Origin: Massilia sp. Bi118
Lineage (GTDB): Bacteria; Pseudomonadota; Gammaproteobacteria; Burkholderiales; Burkholderiaceae_D
Assembly (NCBI RefSeq): GCF_918697865.1
Contig: NZ_CAKKMV010000010.1
Coordinates: 175,018 to 239,017, forward strand
Length of the DNA stretch: 64,000 nt
Direction: 5' to 3'
A program made the position numbers and the translations under genes. The notes below the pieces were generated by a model. That model made no database searches. It saw only the letters and a list, made by a program, of their open reading frames with translations, and was not told the DNA's origin. Below, one piece after another: positions 7,894 through 20,220 of this stretch (positions within the stretch are counted from its first letter, which is position 1; each line of letters starts with the position of its first letter).

Positions 7894-8910
7894 ATGAGCG
7901 CACAAGACGCCGCAGTTACCCAAGAGGCCAGCCAGGCCGCGCTGGACGACGCCAGCCACGCCCGGCTGCGCAACACCATGCGCACCCAGCGCATCCAGGA
8001 TTTCTTCTTCCACAAGATCACGCTGCTGTTTGCCGCCTCCGTGCTGGTGGTGCTGCTCGGGATCATCGTCTCGCTGGCGATCGGCGCCGCGCCGGCCTTC
8101 AAGGAATTCGGCGCGCATTTCATCGCCAGGGCCGAGTGGGATCCCGTCAACGACCAGTTCGGCGCCCTGATCGCCATCACCGGCACCCTGGCGACCTCGC
8201 TGATCGCGCTGCTGGTGGCGGTGCCGATCAGCTTCGGCATCGCGCTGTTCCTGACCGAGATCTGCCCGGCCTGGCTGCGCCGCCCGATGGGCACCGCGGT
8301 CGAGCTGCTGGCCGGCGTCCCCTCCATCATCTACGGCATGTGGGGCCTGTTCGTGTTCGCGCCCATGTTCGGCGACCATGTCCAGCCGCTGCTGAAAAAG
8401 ACGCTCGGCGCGCTGCCGCTCATCGGCCCGGTGTTCCAGGGGCCGACCATGGGCCTGGGCATCCTGACCGCCGGCCTGATCCTGGCCGTGATGATCATTC
8501 CCTTCATCGCTTCCGTGATGCGCGACGTGTTCGAGATCGTCCCCGCGGTGCTGAAGGAATCGGCCTATGGCCTCGGCTGCACCAAATGGGAAGTGGTGCG
8601 CAAGATCGTGCTGCCTTACACCCGCACCGGCGTGGTCGGCGGCGTCATGCTGGGCCTGGGGCGCGCGCTCGGCGAGACCATGGCCGTCACCTTCGTGATC
8701 GGCAACGCCAACGAGATCTCCTGGTCGCTGTTCGCCGCCGGTAATTCGATTTCCTCGACTTTGGCGAACGAGTTCGCCGAAGCCAGCTCGTCGCTGCACG
8801 TGTCCTCGCTGTTCGCGCTGGGCCTGATCCTGTTCGCGATCACCTTCATCGTGCTATCGGCCGCCAAACTGATGTTGCTGGGGATGTCCCGCAAAGAAGG
8901 AGCAAAATAA
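7894..8910 (+). CDS. pstC: phosphate ABC transporter permease PstC
   Basis: Inner-membrane permease of the Pst phosphate importer; 338 residues from the chosen ATG. The binding-protein-dependent transport signature is visible ([20 protein letters not shown]), with about six hydrophobic helices. Start choice is uncertain: an in-frame GTG at 7882 and an ATG at 7834 exist, but the latter lies inside the palindromic repeat. None has a good Shine-Dalgarno sequence. The stop TAA shares its last base with the pstA start (TAATG), indicating translational coupling. Confidence 0.94.
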   Translation: MSAQDAAVTQEASQAALDDASHARLRNTMRTQRIQDFFFHKITLLFAASVLVVLLGIIVSLAIGAAPAFKEFGAHFIARAEWDPVNDQFGALIAITGTLATSLIALLVAVPISFGIALFLTEICPAWLRRPMGTAVELLAGVPSIIYGMWGLFVFAPMFGDHVQPLLKKTLGALPLIGPVFQGPTMGLGILTAGLILAVMIIPFIASVMRDVFEIVPAVLKESAYGLGCTKWEVVRKIVLPYTRTGVVGGVMLGLGRALGETMAVTFVIGNANEISWSLFAAGNSISSTLANEFAEASSSLHVSSLFALGLILFAITFIVLSAAKLMLLGMSRKEGAK

Positions 8911-9764
8911 TGGAAGGCGCCGTGAATTCCGTCTATCGCCGCCGCCTGCTGAGTCATCGCATCGGCATCGCATTGTCCGTGCTGGCGATGGCGATCGGCC
9001 TGGGCTTCCTGGCCTGGATCCTGTTCACCCTGCTGGTGCATGGCTTCGGCGCGCTCTCGCACACCCTGTTTTCGCTGGATACGCCGGCGCCGGGCAGCGA
9101 GGGCGGCATCCGCAACGCCATCGTCGGCAGCCTGCTGATGGTGGGCCTGTCGACCGCCGTGTCGACCCCGATCGGCATCCTGGCCGGCATGTACCTGGCC
9201 GAGTACGGCCAGAACAACAAGTTCGCCGCCGTCACGCGCTTCGTCACCGACATCATGCTGTCCGCGCCTTCGATCGTGGTCGGCCTGTTCGTCTACGCGC
9301 TGCTGGTGCCGCGCATGGGCCACTTCTCGGGCTATGCCGGCACGCTGGCGCTGTCGCTGATCGCGATCCCGGTGGTGGTGCGCACCACCGACAACATGCT
9401 GCACCTCGTTCCCAATAGCCTGCTCGAAGCCGCCTTCGCCCTCGGCGCGCCGCGCTGGAAAGTGGCGATGACGGTGCGCCTGCGCGCCGTGAAGGCAGGC
9501 GTCGTCACCGGCGTGCTGCTGGCGGTGGCCCGCATCTCGGGCGAGACCGCGCCGCTGCTGTTCACCGCCCTGAACAACCAGTTCTTCACCGCCGACATGA
9601 ACCAGCCGATGGCCAACCTGCCGGTGGTGATCTACCGCTTCGCCATGAGCCCTTATGAAGACTGGCAGTCGCTCGCCTGGGGCGCCGCGCTGCTGGTGAC
9701 CTTCAGCGTGCTGCTCCTGAATATCCTGTCGCGTACCCTGTTCCGCCAAAAGAATCCGCAATGA
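8910..9764 (+). CDS. pstA: phosphate ABC transporter permease PstA
   Basis: Second permease of the Pst system, 284 residues. The inner-membrane component signature ([19 protein letters not shown]) and six predicted helices are seen. AAGGAG (8897-8902) lies 7 bp before the ATG that overlaps the pstC stop by one base. The gene overlaps pstB by 4 bp (ATGA). Together with PstC it forms the channel energised by PstB. Confidence 0.95.
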   Translation: MEGAVNSVYRRRLLSHRIGIALSVLAMAIGLGFLAWILFTLLVHGFGALSHTLFSLDTPAPGSEGGIRNAIVGSLLMVGLSTAVSTPIGILAGMYLAEYGQNNKFAAVTRFVTDIMLSAPSIVVGLFVYALLVPRMGHFSGYAGTLALSLIAIPVVVRTTDNMLHLVPNSLLEAAFALGAPRWKVAMTVRLRAVKAGVVTGVLLAVARISGETAPLLFTALNNQFFTADMNQPMANLPVVIYRFAMSPYEDWQSLAWGAALLVTFSVLLLNILSRTLFRQKNPQ

Positions 9765-10522
9765 CCACGACCAAAACCATCGAAGTGCAGGGCCTGAATT
9801 TCTTCTACGGGAAGACCCAGAGCCTGAAGAACGTGAACCTCGACATCCACGACAAGCAGGTCACGGCCTTCATCGGCCCCTCGGGCTGCGGCAAGTCGAC
9901 CCTGCTGCGTACCCTGAACCGCATGTACGACCTGTATCCGGGCCAGCGCGCCGAGGGTTCCATCCTCTACCGCGGCCGCAATATCCTGGAGCAGGGCGTG
10001 GACGTCAACATGCTGCGCGCCAAGGTCGGCATGGTGTTCCAGAAGCCGACGCCGTTCCCGATGTCGGTCTACGACAACATCGCCTTCGGGGTGCGCCTGT
10101 ACGAGAACCTGTCGAAGGGCGAGATGGACGAGCGTGTCGAATGGGCGCTCAAGAAAGCGGCCCTGTGGACCGAGGTCAAGGACAAGCTGAACAAGAGCGG
10201 GCTGTCGCTGTCGGGCGGCCAGCAGCAGCGCCTGTGCATCGCGCGCGGCGTCGCCGTCAAGCCGGACGTGCTGCTGCTGGACGAGCCGACTTCGGCGCTG
10301 GACCCGATCTCGACCGCCAAGATCGAAGAACTGATCAGCGAGCTGAAGCAGGACTACACCATCGCCATCGTGACCCACAACATGCAGCAGGCCGCGCGCT
10401 GCTCGGACTACACCGCCTACATGTACCTGGGCGAGCTGGTCGAGTTCGGCGAGACGGACCAGCTGTTCATGAACCCGGCCCGCAAGGAAACCCAGGACTA
10501 CATCACCGGCCGCTTTGGGTAG
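9761..10522 (+). CDS. pstB: phosphate ABC transporter ATP-binding protein PstB
   Basis: ATPase of the Pst importer, 253 residues. Walker A (GPSGCGKST), ABC signature (LSGGQQQR), Walker B with catalytic Glu ([12 protein letters not shown]) and the H-loop (THNMQQAAR) are all intact. The start overlaps the pstA stop (ATGA). A 104-bp palindromic element and then phoU follow. Confidence 0.97.
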   Translation: MTTTKTIEVQGLNFFYGKTQSLKNVNLDIHDKQVTAFIGPSGCGKSTLLRTLNRMYDLYPGQRAEGSILYRGRNILEQGVDVNMLRAKVGMVFQKPTPFPMSVYDNIAFGVRLYENLSKGEMDERVEWALKKAALWTEVKDKLNKSGLSLSGGQQQRLCIARGVAVKPDVLLLDEPTSALDPISTAKIEELISELKQDYTIAIVTHNMQQAARCSDYTAYMYLGELVEFGETDQLFMNPARKETQDYITGRFG

Positions 10523-10528
10523 GGGACT

Positions 10529-10632
10529 CGGCAACCTACTGCGCGGCCGCTGGGCCGGCCTGCGATGCTCGCCATACCGTAAGTATGGCTGCGCTTCTCG
10601 GCCACCCCAGCAGCCGCTCGCTACGGTTGTCG
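10529..10632. repeat. 104-bp imperfect palindrome between pstB and phoU
   Basis: The outer arms are GGCAACC (10530-10536) and GGTTGTC (10625-10631). The core stem is CCATAC (10572-10577) with GTATGG (10583-10588) around CGTAA. The core TACCGTAAGTA resembles the TACATAAGTA core of the palindrome after radA, so both may belong to one dispersed family. The 12-bp palindrome GGCGCTAGCGCC (10643-10654) follows. The element separates the transporter genes from the regulatory genes. Confidence 0.55.
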
Positions 10633-10695
10633 AGCCCCTCGTGGCGCTAGCGCCGTGCTAACACGTTAAAATACTGACATTCGACAGGAAAAATT

Positions 10696-11400
10696 ATGGT
10701 AGGCGATCACTCTTCTAAACAGTACGACCAGGAGCTCGAGGCCATCCGCTCGAAGGTGCTGCTCATGGGCGGCATGGTGGAAACCCAGTTCGACGAGGCG
10801 CTGGATGCTTTCCGCGTCGGTAATGCCGACATGGCAGAGAAGGTGATGGCGGACGACCAGGCCGTCAACCAGCTCGAAGTCCAGCTGGACGACGCCTGCA
10901 GCCACCTGATCGTGCGCCGCCAGCCGGCCGCGAACGACCTGCGCACCGTGATGGCGACCATCAAGGTGATCACCGACCTCGAACGCATCGGCGACGAGGC
11001 CGCGAAGATCGCGCGCACCGCCAAGAGCCTGCACGAGCGCGGCATGGTCAGCTTCAATCACTACGACATCGTGCGCACCATCTCGCGCAACACCGCCGAC
11101 ATGCTGCACGACGCGCTGGACGCTTTCGCGCGCCTGGACGGCAAGACCGCGCTGCAGATCATCGCGCGCGACGACGAAGTCGACTTCGAATTCCGCACCA
11201 TCCTGCGCAACATGATCACCTTCATGATGGAAGATCCGCGCACCATCTCGTCCGCGCTGGACACGCTGTGGGTGGCCAAGGCCATCGAGCGCATCGGCGA
11301 CCACGCCAAGAACATCGCGGAATACGTGATCTACGTGGCCGAAGGCCGCGACATCCGCCACTCCAAGCCGGCGGCGCTGGCCGGCCAGGCGGAAGGCTGA
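10696..11400 (+). CDS. phoU: phosphate signalling protein PhoU
   Basis: Cytoplasmic negative regulator linking Pst transport to PhoR. The 234-residue protein has two three-helix PhoU domains. Metal-binding acidic motifs of the E/DxxxD type occur in each repeat (DLERIGDEAAKIA and AIERIGDHAKNIAEY). The start MVGDHSSKQYDQELEAIRSK is typical. It sits 4 bp before phoB and after the hairpin following pstB; GGAAAAATT just upstream is a weak ribosome-binding site. Confidence 0.96.
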   Translation: MVGDHSSKQYDQELEAIRSKVLLMGGMVETQFDEALDAFRVGNADMAEKVMADDQAVNQLEVQLDDACSHLIVRRQPAANDLRTVMATIKVITDLERIGDEAAKIARTAKSLHERGMVSFNHYDIVRTISRNTADMLHDALDAFARLDGKTALQIIARDDEVDFEFRTILRNMITFMMEDPRTISSALDTLWVAKAIERIGDHAKNIAEYVIYVAEGRDIRHSKPAALAGQAEG

Positions 11401-11404
11401 GCCG

Positions 11405-12097
11405 ATGGCGTCCAACACGAGCGTCCTGATCGTCGAAGATGAACCGGCCATCGTCGAACTGGTGAGCTATTCGCTGCGCGAGACCGGCTGGGAGATCCGC
11501 ACCGCCGCCAACGTGGCCTCGGCCTGGGACTCGATCGTGAAAGCGCGGCCCGACCTGCTGCTGCTGGACTGGATGCTGCCCGACCAGAGCGGGCTGCGGC
11601 TGCTGTCGCGCCTGCGCGGCGACCGCGACTTCCAGGACATCCCGGTGATCATGCTGACCGCGAAGAGCATGGAAGAGGACAAGATCGCCGGCCTGAACAC
11701 GGGCGCCGACGACTACGTCACCAAGCCTTTTTCGCCGAAGGAGCTGCTGGCGCGCGCCAAGGCCCTGTTGCGGCGCAAGAGTCCGCACCTGGCCGAGGCG
11801 CCGCTGAACGCCGGTCCGGTGGTGCTCGACCCAAGCAGCTGCACCGTCACCCTGGAAGGCCGCCAGCTCGACATGGGCAACGCCGAATACCGCCTGCTCA
11901 AATTCCTGATGGCCCACCGCGAGCGGGTGTTCTCGCGGAGTCAGTTGCTGGATAAAGTCTGGGGCGACGCCTCGGCGGTCGAGGAGCGCACCGTCGACGT
12001 CCACGTGCTGCGCCTGCGCAAAGCCCTGAAGGAAGCCGAGAAGCTGATCAAGACGGTGCGCAGCGTGGGCTACATGCTGACCGAGAAAGAGCTGTAA
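11405..12097 (+). CDS. phoB: phosphate regulon response regulator PhoB
   Basis: OmpR-family DNA-binding regulator of phosphate-starvation genes, 230 residues. The receiver domain has the acidic pair E11/D12 region (IVEDEPA), phospho-acceptor D55 (LLLLDWMLPD) and the K in VTKPFSPKELLAR. A C-terminal winged helix (VEERTVDVHVLRLRKAL) is intact. It should bind the Pho box upstream of pstS. The phoR start codon follows the stop directly. Confidence 0.96.
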   Translation: MASNTSVLIVEDEPAIVELVSYSLRETGWEIRTAANVASAWDSIVKARPDLLLLDWMLPDQSGLRLLSRLRGDRDFQDIPVIMLTAKSMEEDKIAGLNTGADDYVTKPFSPKELLARAKALLRRKSPHLAEAPLNAGPVVLDPSSCTVTLEGRQLDMGNAEYRLLKFLMAHRERVFSRSQLLDKVWGDASAVEERTVDVHVLRLRKALKEAEKLIKTVRSVGYMLTEKEL

Positions 12098-13468
12098 GTG
12101 CAAGCCGCTCCCGACGCCACGCCGGATTCCCCGCCAGAGCCGACGCCCGTTCCCGAAGCGCCGGTGCATGCGGGCATGCATCCGCGCCTGCTGTTCTGGG
12201 TGCCGGCGCTGCTGCGCCTGAGCCTCGTCTTCGCGGCCGCCGGCGTCGCCTGGTGGCTGTTCGGCCTGGTGGCCGGGCTGTCGCTGGCGCTGGCGATCAC
12301 CGTGGCGCTGCTGGTGGTGCAGCTGTCCTACCTGCACCAGCTGGGCGAGTGGCTGCACCATCCGCACAGCAGCCGCCTGCCGGACGGCTGGGGTTCCTGG
12401 ACCGACGTCTTCGCCCGTTTATACAGGCTGCGCCGCGACGACGAGCGCAACCAGGAAGAGCTGGCCGAATGGCTGGCGCGCTTCCGCCAGGCCATGCATC
12501 TGCTGCCGGAAGGCGTGGCGATCATGGACGACGTGCTCTTCCTCGAATGGTGCAACCCGACCGCCGAGCGCCACCTGGGCCTGACCCTGGACAAGGACAA
12601 GGGCCGCCGCGTCACGAACCTGATCCGCCACCCGGAATTCATCGACTACATCATCCTCGGCCGCTACGAGCAGCCGCTGACGCTGGCGATCCGCAACCGC
12701 AAGCTGGTGGTGCAGATCATCCCCTTCGAGAACCGGCGCCAGATCCTGGTGACGCATGACGCCACCGAGACCGAGCGCATCGAAGCCATGCGCCGCGACT
12801 TCATCGCCAACGCCTCGCACGAGCTGCGCACGCCGCTGACGGTGATCGTCGGCTTCCTCGAGATCGCGATGATGGACCCGGGCATGGACGAGCGCACCCG
12901 CGTCGCCCACCTGAAGCTGATGACGGAGCAGGGCGAGCGCATGCAGCGCCTGATCGAGGACATGCTGACCCTGTCGCGCCTGGAGTCCGACGAATATCCG
13001 CTCAAGCGCGAGCGGGTCGACATGCACGCGCTGGTCGAGCAGGTGACGCTGGATGCGCGCGCCCTGTCGAACGGCCGCCACGACATCGAGTTCTCCTTCG
13101 AGGGGCCGGACGTGATGGGCAGCTGGGACGAATTGCGCAGCGCTTTCGGCAACCTGGCGACCAATGCGGTGCGCTACACGCCCGAGGGCGGTCGCATCCT
13201 GCTGTCCTGGACGCGCGGTCCGAACGACCTGCGCTTCGCGGTGGCCGACACCGGCATCGGCATCGACGAGCAGCACATCTCGCGCCTGACCGAGCGCTTC
13301 TACCGCGTCGACAAGAGCCGCTCGCGCGAAACCCAGGGGACCGGGCTGGGACTGGCGATCGTCAAGCATGTGCTGCTGCGGCATGGGGGCAAGCTGGCGA
13401 TCCGGTCGGAGGCGGGGAAGGGGAGTGTGTTTACGGCTTCTTTGCCGAATACGTCCTTGCCGGGTTAA
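12098..13468 (+). CDS. phoR: phosphate regulon sensor histidine kinase PhoR
   Basis: Membrane histidine kinase, 456 residues from a GTG start immediately after phoB. A Pro-rich N-terminus of about 28 residues precedes two hydrophobic helices (about 31-75). A PAS-like region follows (about 120-225), then HisKA with H241 (NASHELRTPLTVI) and an HATPase domain with N, G1 (DTGIGI) and G2 (GTGLGLAIVKH) boxes. No large periplasmic domain is present, as in E. coli PhoR, which senses through PstSCAB-PhoU. The Pro-rich extension is unusual. Confidence 0.93.
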   Translation: MQAAPDATPDSPPEPTPVPEAPVHAGMHPRLLFWVPALLRLSLVFAAAGVAWWLFGLVAGLSLALAITVALLVVQLSYLHQLGEWLHHPHSSRLPDGWGSWTDVFARLYRLRRDDERNQEELAEWLARFRQAMHLLPEGVAIMDDVLFLEWCNPTAERHLGLTLDKDKGRRVTNLIRHPEFIDYIILGRYEQPLTLAIRNRKLVVQIIPFENRRQILVTHDATETERIEAMRRDFIANASHELRTPLTVIVGFLEIAMMDPGMDERTRVAHLKLMTEQGERMQRLIEDMLTLSRLESDEYPLKRERVDMHALVEQVTLDARALSNGRHDIEFSFEGPDVMGSWDELRSAFGNLATNAVRYTPEGGRILLSWTRGPNDLRFAVADTGIGIDEQHISRLTERFYRVDKSRSRETQGTGLGLAIVKHVLLRHGGKLAIRSEAGKGSVFTASLPNTSLPG

Positions 13469-13489
13469 TTTTCCGGCTGTTCGGCGTGG

Positions 13490-13558
13490 GTATGGATTCC
13501 CGCTTTCGCGGGAATGACGGTGGTAGCCCGTCATTCCCGCGAAAGCGGGAATCCATAC
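13490..13558. repeat. perfect 31-bp inverted repeat after phoR
   Basis: 13490-13520 and 13528-13558 are perfect reverse complements separated by 7 bp. Each arm contains the ATTCCCGC/GCGGGAAT hairpin word also found between pstS and pstC. It probably forms a very strong cruciform or RNA hairpin and may end the pho transcript; no T run follows. Confidence 0.85.
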
Positions 13559-13651
13559 TGAGCACGCAGCCACGCAGCTTAAGCCTCCCCTATGCCAGCA
13601 GCCGGCGGACTCAGGTTACAATCGACCCTTTACCGACTGAACCCCGGATCC

Positions 13652-14581
13652 ATGCCGTCCAGACGCTCCCTCCTGCTCGCCCCCGCCGCGGCCCTGCTGC
13701 TCGCCGCCTGCGGCTCCACGCCCACCCAGCCGCCCACCCAGATTCCCGCCGCCCCCGCTGTGGCGCCGCAGCCGCGCCACGTCAAGATCGGCCTCGCCCT
13801 CGGCGGCGGCGCCGCGCGCGGCTTCGCCCACATCGGCGTCATCAAGGCCTTGGAAGCCCAGGGCATCGTGCCCGACTTCGTGGTCGGCACCAGCGCCGGC
13901 TCGGTGGTGGGCGCCATGTACGCCTATGGCTACAACGGCTTCACGCTGCAGAAGATGGCGATGGAGATGGACGAGGCGTCGATTTCGGACTGGGCCCTGC
14001 CTTTCTTCAGCAAGTCCTCGGGCGTGCTGAAAGGGGAGGCGCTGCAGGCCTATGTCAACAAGGCCGTGCACAACCAGCCCATCGAAAAGCTCAAGATCCC
14101 CTTCGGCGCGGTGGCCACCGATTTGAAGACCGGCCAGCCGATCCTGTTCCGGCGCGGGAATACCGGCATGGCGGTGCGCGCCTCGTCCGCCGTGCCCAGC
14201 GTGTTCCAGCCCGTCAGCATCGCCGGCAAGACCTATGTCGACGGCGGCCTGGTGGCGCCGGTGCCGGTGCGCTTTGCGAAAGAGATGGGCGCCGAGTTCA
14301 TCATCGCCGTCAACATCTCCAGCGCCACCGAGGCCCAGGCAACGGCCAGTTCGCTTGACGTCCTGATGCAGACCTTTACCATCATGGGACAGCGCCTCAA
14401 CCAGCACGAGCTGAAGGATGCCGACGTCGTCATCACGCCGGCCCTGGGCGCCATGGGCAGCGCCGATTTCAACGGCCGCAACCTGGCGGTGCTGGCCGGC
14501 GAGCAGGCGGCGGCGTCCGTGATGTCGCAGCTGAAGGCCCAGCTCAAGGCCAAGCAGCTGAGCCCGGCGCCTACCCGATAA
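13652..14581 (+). CDS. patatin-like phospholipase lipoprotein (RssA-like)
   Basis: 309-residue predicted lipoprotein with a patatin-like acyl-hydrolase domain. The signal peptide ends in a lipobox, LAAC, with Cys20. A short Pro-rich linker follows. The oxyanion motif is GGGAARG (51-57), the nucleophile elbow is GTSAG (S81), and the dyad Asp is D197 in VDGG. The start at 13652 is preferred over an in-frame ATG 60 bp upstream because it puts the signal peptide at the N-terminus. The TACAAT at 13617-13622 could be its -10. The natural substrate is unknown. Confidence 0.85.
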   Translation: MPSRRSLLLAPAAALLLAACGSTPTQPPTQIPAAPAVAPQPRHVKIGLALGGGAARGFAHIGVIKALEAQGIVPDFVVGTSAGSVVGAMYAYGYNGFTLQKMAMEMDEASISDWALPFFSKSSGVLKGEALQAYVNKAVHNQPIEKLKIPFGAVATDLKTGQPILFRRGNTGMAVRASSAVPSVFQPVSIAGKTYVDGGLVAPVPVRFAKEMGAEFIIAVNISSATEAQATASSLDVLMQTFTIMGQRLNQHELKDADVVITPALGAMGSADFNGRNLAVLAGEQAAASVMSQLKAQLKAKQLSPAPTR

Positions 14582-14607
14582 CAACGACCACAACAAGGAA
14601 GAAGAAA

Positions 14608-15015
14608 ATGCAAACCAAGCCCGTACTGACTCTCGAAGAGGTCAAGAAGATCGCCGCCGCCGCCGAAAACGAAGCGATGGCCAACCAGTGGAAGGTCGCG
14701 ATCGCCATCGTCGACGACGGCGGCCACCTGCTGTGGCTGCAGCGCCTGGACGGCGTCGCCCCGATCTCGTCCCAGCTGGCGCCGGCCAAGGCCAGGACCG
14801 CCGCGCTGGGCCGCCGCGAATCGAAGATCTACGAAGACATGATCAACAACGGCCGCTACTCCTTCCTGCGCGCGCCGGAACTGGACGGCATGCTGGAAGG
14901 CGGCGTGCCCATCGTGGTCGATGGCCATACCGTCGGCGCGGTCGGCGTTTCCGGTGTGAAATCGGCTGAGGATGCGCAGATCGCCAAGGCCGGCATCGCC
15001 GCCCTCGGCCTGTAA
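14608..15015 (+). CDS. HbpS/GlcG-like (DUF336) protein
   Basis: 135-residue protein of the GlcG/HbpS family, small haem- or corrinoid-associated proteins of uncertain role. The sequence shows the conserved IVDDGGHLLWLQRLDG segment and the C-terminal GAVGVSGVKSAEDAQIAKAG. No signal peptide is visible here, unlike secreted HbpS. AAGGAAGAAG lies directly before the ATG. It is 26 bp after the patatin-like gene, so co-transcription is likely. Confidence 0.82.
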   Translation: MQTKPVLTLEEVKKIAAAAENEAMANQWKVAIAIVDDGGHLLWLQRLDGVAPISSQLAPAKARTAALGRRESKIYEDMINNGRYSFLRAPELDGMLEGGVPIVVDGHTVGAVGVSGVKSAEDAQIAKAGIAALGL

Positions 15016-15054
15016 TTTCCGGGTGGAACGGCAGGGGAATGTAAGGACCATGGA

Positions 15055-15083
15055 TTGCCGGATAGGCGGATTCGCGCTATAAT
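15055..15083 (+). promoter_or_regulatory. sigma70 promoter of carAB
   Basis: TTGCCG (15055-15060) and a perfect TATAAT (15078-15083) are separated by exactly 17 bp. Transcription would begin near 15090 and leave a leader of about 150 nt before carA. Confidence 0.8.
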
Positions 15084-15089
15084 TCGGAA

Positions 15090-15238
15090 GTTTATCCATC
15101 ACTCACCTGCCGTAGCGCATACCCACTTACATCATCATTCTGTAGACCTCGCGCACACGGTAGAAAAGTATCGTCGCGGCGTACCCGAAGGTCAGTCTGA
15201 CGTGGCGCAGCTACGGCAACCTTATTGGAGAGTTGCCC
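15090..15238 (+). other. structured 5' leader of carAB
   Basis: Long untranslated leader between the promoter and carA. GCCGTAGC (15109-15116) can pair with GCTACGGC (15210-15217), closing most of the leader just before the ribosome-binding site. The perfect palindrome GTCAGTCTGAC (15191-15201) sits inside. No leader peptide is evident. A role in pyrimidine/arginine control is possible but not shown by sequence. Confidence 0.4.
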
Positions 15239-16402
15239 TTGCCGCCATTTTTTTCTGGCCCAGCCGTTCCAGCCATCCTGGCCCTCGCAGACGGAACCAT
15301 TTTCAAAGGTTATTCGATTGGAGCCATCGGTCACACGACCGGTGAAGTGGTGTTCAACACCGCGATCACGGGCTACCAGGAAATCCTTACCGACCCCAGC
15401 TATTCGCGTCAGATCGTCACCCTGACGTACCCGCACATCGGCAACCAGGGCGTGAACCCGGCCGACGTGGAGGCATCGAAAGTGCATGCCGCCGGCCTCA
15501 TCATCCGCGACCTGCCGCTGCTGGCGTCGAACTTCCGCTCGACCCAGTCGCTGTCGGACTACCTGAGGCAGGAAAACGTGGTTGCCATCGCCGGCATCGA
15601 CACGCGCAAGCTGACCCGCATCCTGCGCGAGAAGGGCGCCCAGAACGGCGCGATCCTGACCGCCCAGCAGGGCGCAGAGCCGCTTGAGGCGCAGGCGCTG
15701 GAACTGGCGCGCTCCTTCCCGGGCCTGAACGGCATGGACCTGGCCAAGGTCGTGTCGGTCAAGGAACCCTACGAATTCAACGAGACCGAGTGGAAGCTGG
15801 GCCAGGGCTTCGGCAAGCAGGACAAGCCGCAATTCCACGTGGTCGCCTTCGACTACGGCGTCAAGCGCAACATCCTGCGCATGCTGGCCGAGCGCGGCTG
15901 CAGGATCACCGTGCTGCCGGCGCAAGCCACCGCCGCCGAGGCGCTGGCCCTGAACCCGGACGGCATCTTCCTGGCCAACGGTCCCGGCGACCCGGCCGCC
16001 TGTGACTACGCGATCGAAGCGACCAGGCAGGTGATCGATTCGGGCATCCCGACCTTCGGCATCTGCCTCGGCCACCAGATCATGGCCCTGGCTTCCGGCG
16101 CGAAGACCGTCAAGATGAAGTTCGGCCACCACGGCGCCAACCACCCGGTGCAGGACCTGGATTCGAAGAAGGTCCTGATCACTTCGCAGAACCACGGCTT
16201 CGCAGTGGATCAGGAAACCCTGCCGGCCAACTGCCGCGTCACCCACGTCTCCCTGTTCGACAACTCGCTGCAGGGTTTCGAGCGCACCGACAAGCCGGCG
16301 TTCTGCTTCCAGGGCCACCCGGAAGCCTCGCCCGGCCCGACCGACGTTTCGTATCTGTTCGACCGTTTCATCAGCCTCATGCAAGCTCAGGAGAAAAAAT
16401 AA
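15239..16402 (+). CDS. carA: carbamoyl-phosphate synthase small subunit
   Basis: Glutaminase subunit that hydrolyses glutamine and channels ammonia to CarB for arginine and pyrimidine synthesis. The N-terminal CPSase_sm domain ([26 protein letters not shown]) is followed by a class I glutamine amidotransferase with the nucleophilic Cys in FGICLGHQ and the His/Glu pair in GHPEASPGP. The start is a TTG. Two TTG codons are close (15233 and 15239); the GGAG at 15227-15230 is better spaced for 15239. The stop abuts the carB ATG. Confidence 0.94.
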   Translation: MPPFFSGPAVPAILALADGTIFKGYSIGAIGHTTGEVVFNTAITGYQEILTDPSYSRQIVTLTYPHIGNQGVNPADVEASKVHAAGLIIRDLPLLASNFRSTQSLSDYLRQENVVAIAGIDTRKLTRILREKGAQNGAILTAQQGAEPLEAQALELARSFPGLNGMDLAKVVSVKEPYEFNETEWKLGQGFGKQDKPQFHVVAFDYGVKRNILRMLAERGCRITVLPAQATAAEALALNPDGIFLANGPGDPAACDYAIEATRQVIDSGIPTFGICLGHQIMALASGAKTVKMKFGHHGANHPVQDLDSKKVLITSQNHGFAVDQETLPANCRVTHVSLFDNSLQGFERTDKPAFCFQGHPEASPGPTDVSYLFDRFISLMQAQEKK

Positions 16403-19633
<3,231 letters not shown>

Positions 19634-19666
19634 GCGTCAGAAGCAGTACAGTAGCAAGCATTACAG

Positions 19667-19714
19667 ACCACACAGCTCGCGCGGCGCGCCGCGAGGACTG
19701 TGTGGTTTTACTTT
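19667..19714 (+). terminator. terminator or attenuator between carB and greA
   Basis: ACCACACAG (19667-19675) pairs with CTGTGTGGT (19698-19706), with an inner CTCGCG/CGCGAG stem, followed by TTTTACTTTT. It lies only about 25 bp upstream of greA, whose product acts on paused RNA polymerase. Confidence 0.8.
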
Positions 19715-19738
19715 TAGATAGCGACTATAGCGACGACC

Positions 19739-20212
19739 ATGAACACACCTTTGACCAAACACGGCGCCGAACTCCTCAAGGAAGAGCTGCACCAGCTCAA
19801 GACCAAGGAGCGCCGCAACGTGATCGATGCGATCGCCGAAGCGCGTTCGCATGGTGACCTGTCCGAAAACGCCGAATACGACGCCGCCAAGGAGCGCCAG
19901 GCCTTCGTCGAAGGCCGCATCGCGGAACTGGAATCCAAGCTGTCGACGGCCCAGGTCATCGATCCGAGCACCCTCGACGCCGAAGGCCGCGTGGTGTTCG
20001 CCTCCACCGTCGACCTCGAAGACCTGGAAAGCGGCCAGAAAGTGACCTACCAGATCGTCGGCATCGACGAAGCGGACCTGAAGCTGAACAAGGTGTCCGT
20101 CACCTCGCCGATCGCGCGCGCCCTGATCGGCAAATACGCCGGCGACGTGGTCGAAGTGCAGGCCCCGTCCGGCCCGCGCGAATACGAGATCCTCGAAGTC
20201 CGCTACATCTGA
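19739..20212 (+). CDS. greA: transcription elongation factor GreA
   Basis: Stimulates RNA polymerase to cleave backtracked RNA. The 157-residue length is standard. The N-terminal antiparallel coiled coil carries the acidic tip DLSENAEYDAA, and the C-terminal FKBP-like domain ends with SPIARALIGKYAGDVVEV. It follows the carB terminator hairpin at about 25 bp, the carAB-greA order often seen in betaproteobacteria. A DUF4149 gene begins 8 bp downstream. Confidence 0.96.
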   Translation: MNTPLTKHGAELLKEELHQLKTKERRNVIDAIAEARSHGDLSENAEYDAAKERQAFVEGRIAELESKLSTAQVIDPSTLDAEGRVVFASTVDLEDLESGQKVTYQIVGIDEADLKLNKVSVTSPIARALIGKYAGDVVEVQAPSGPREYEILEVRYI

Positions 20213-20220
20213 GGCGGGCG

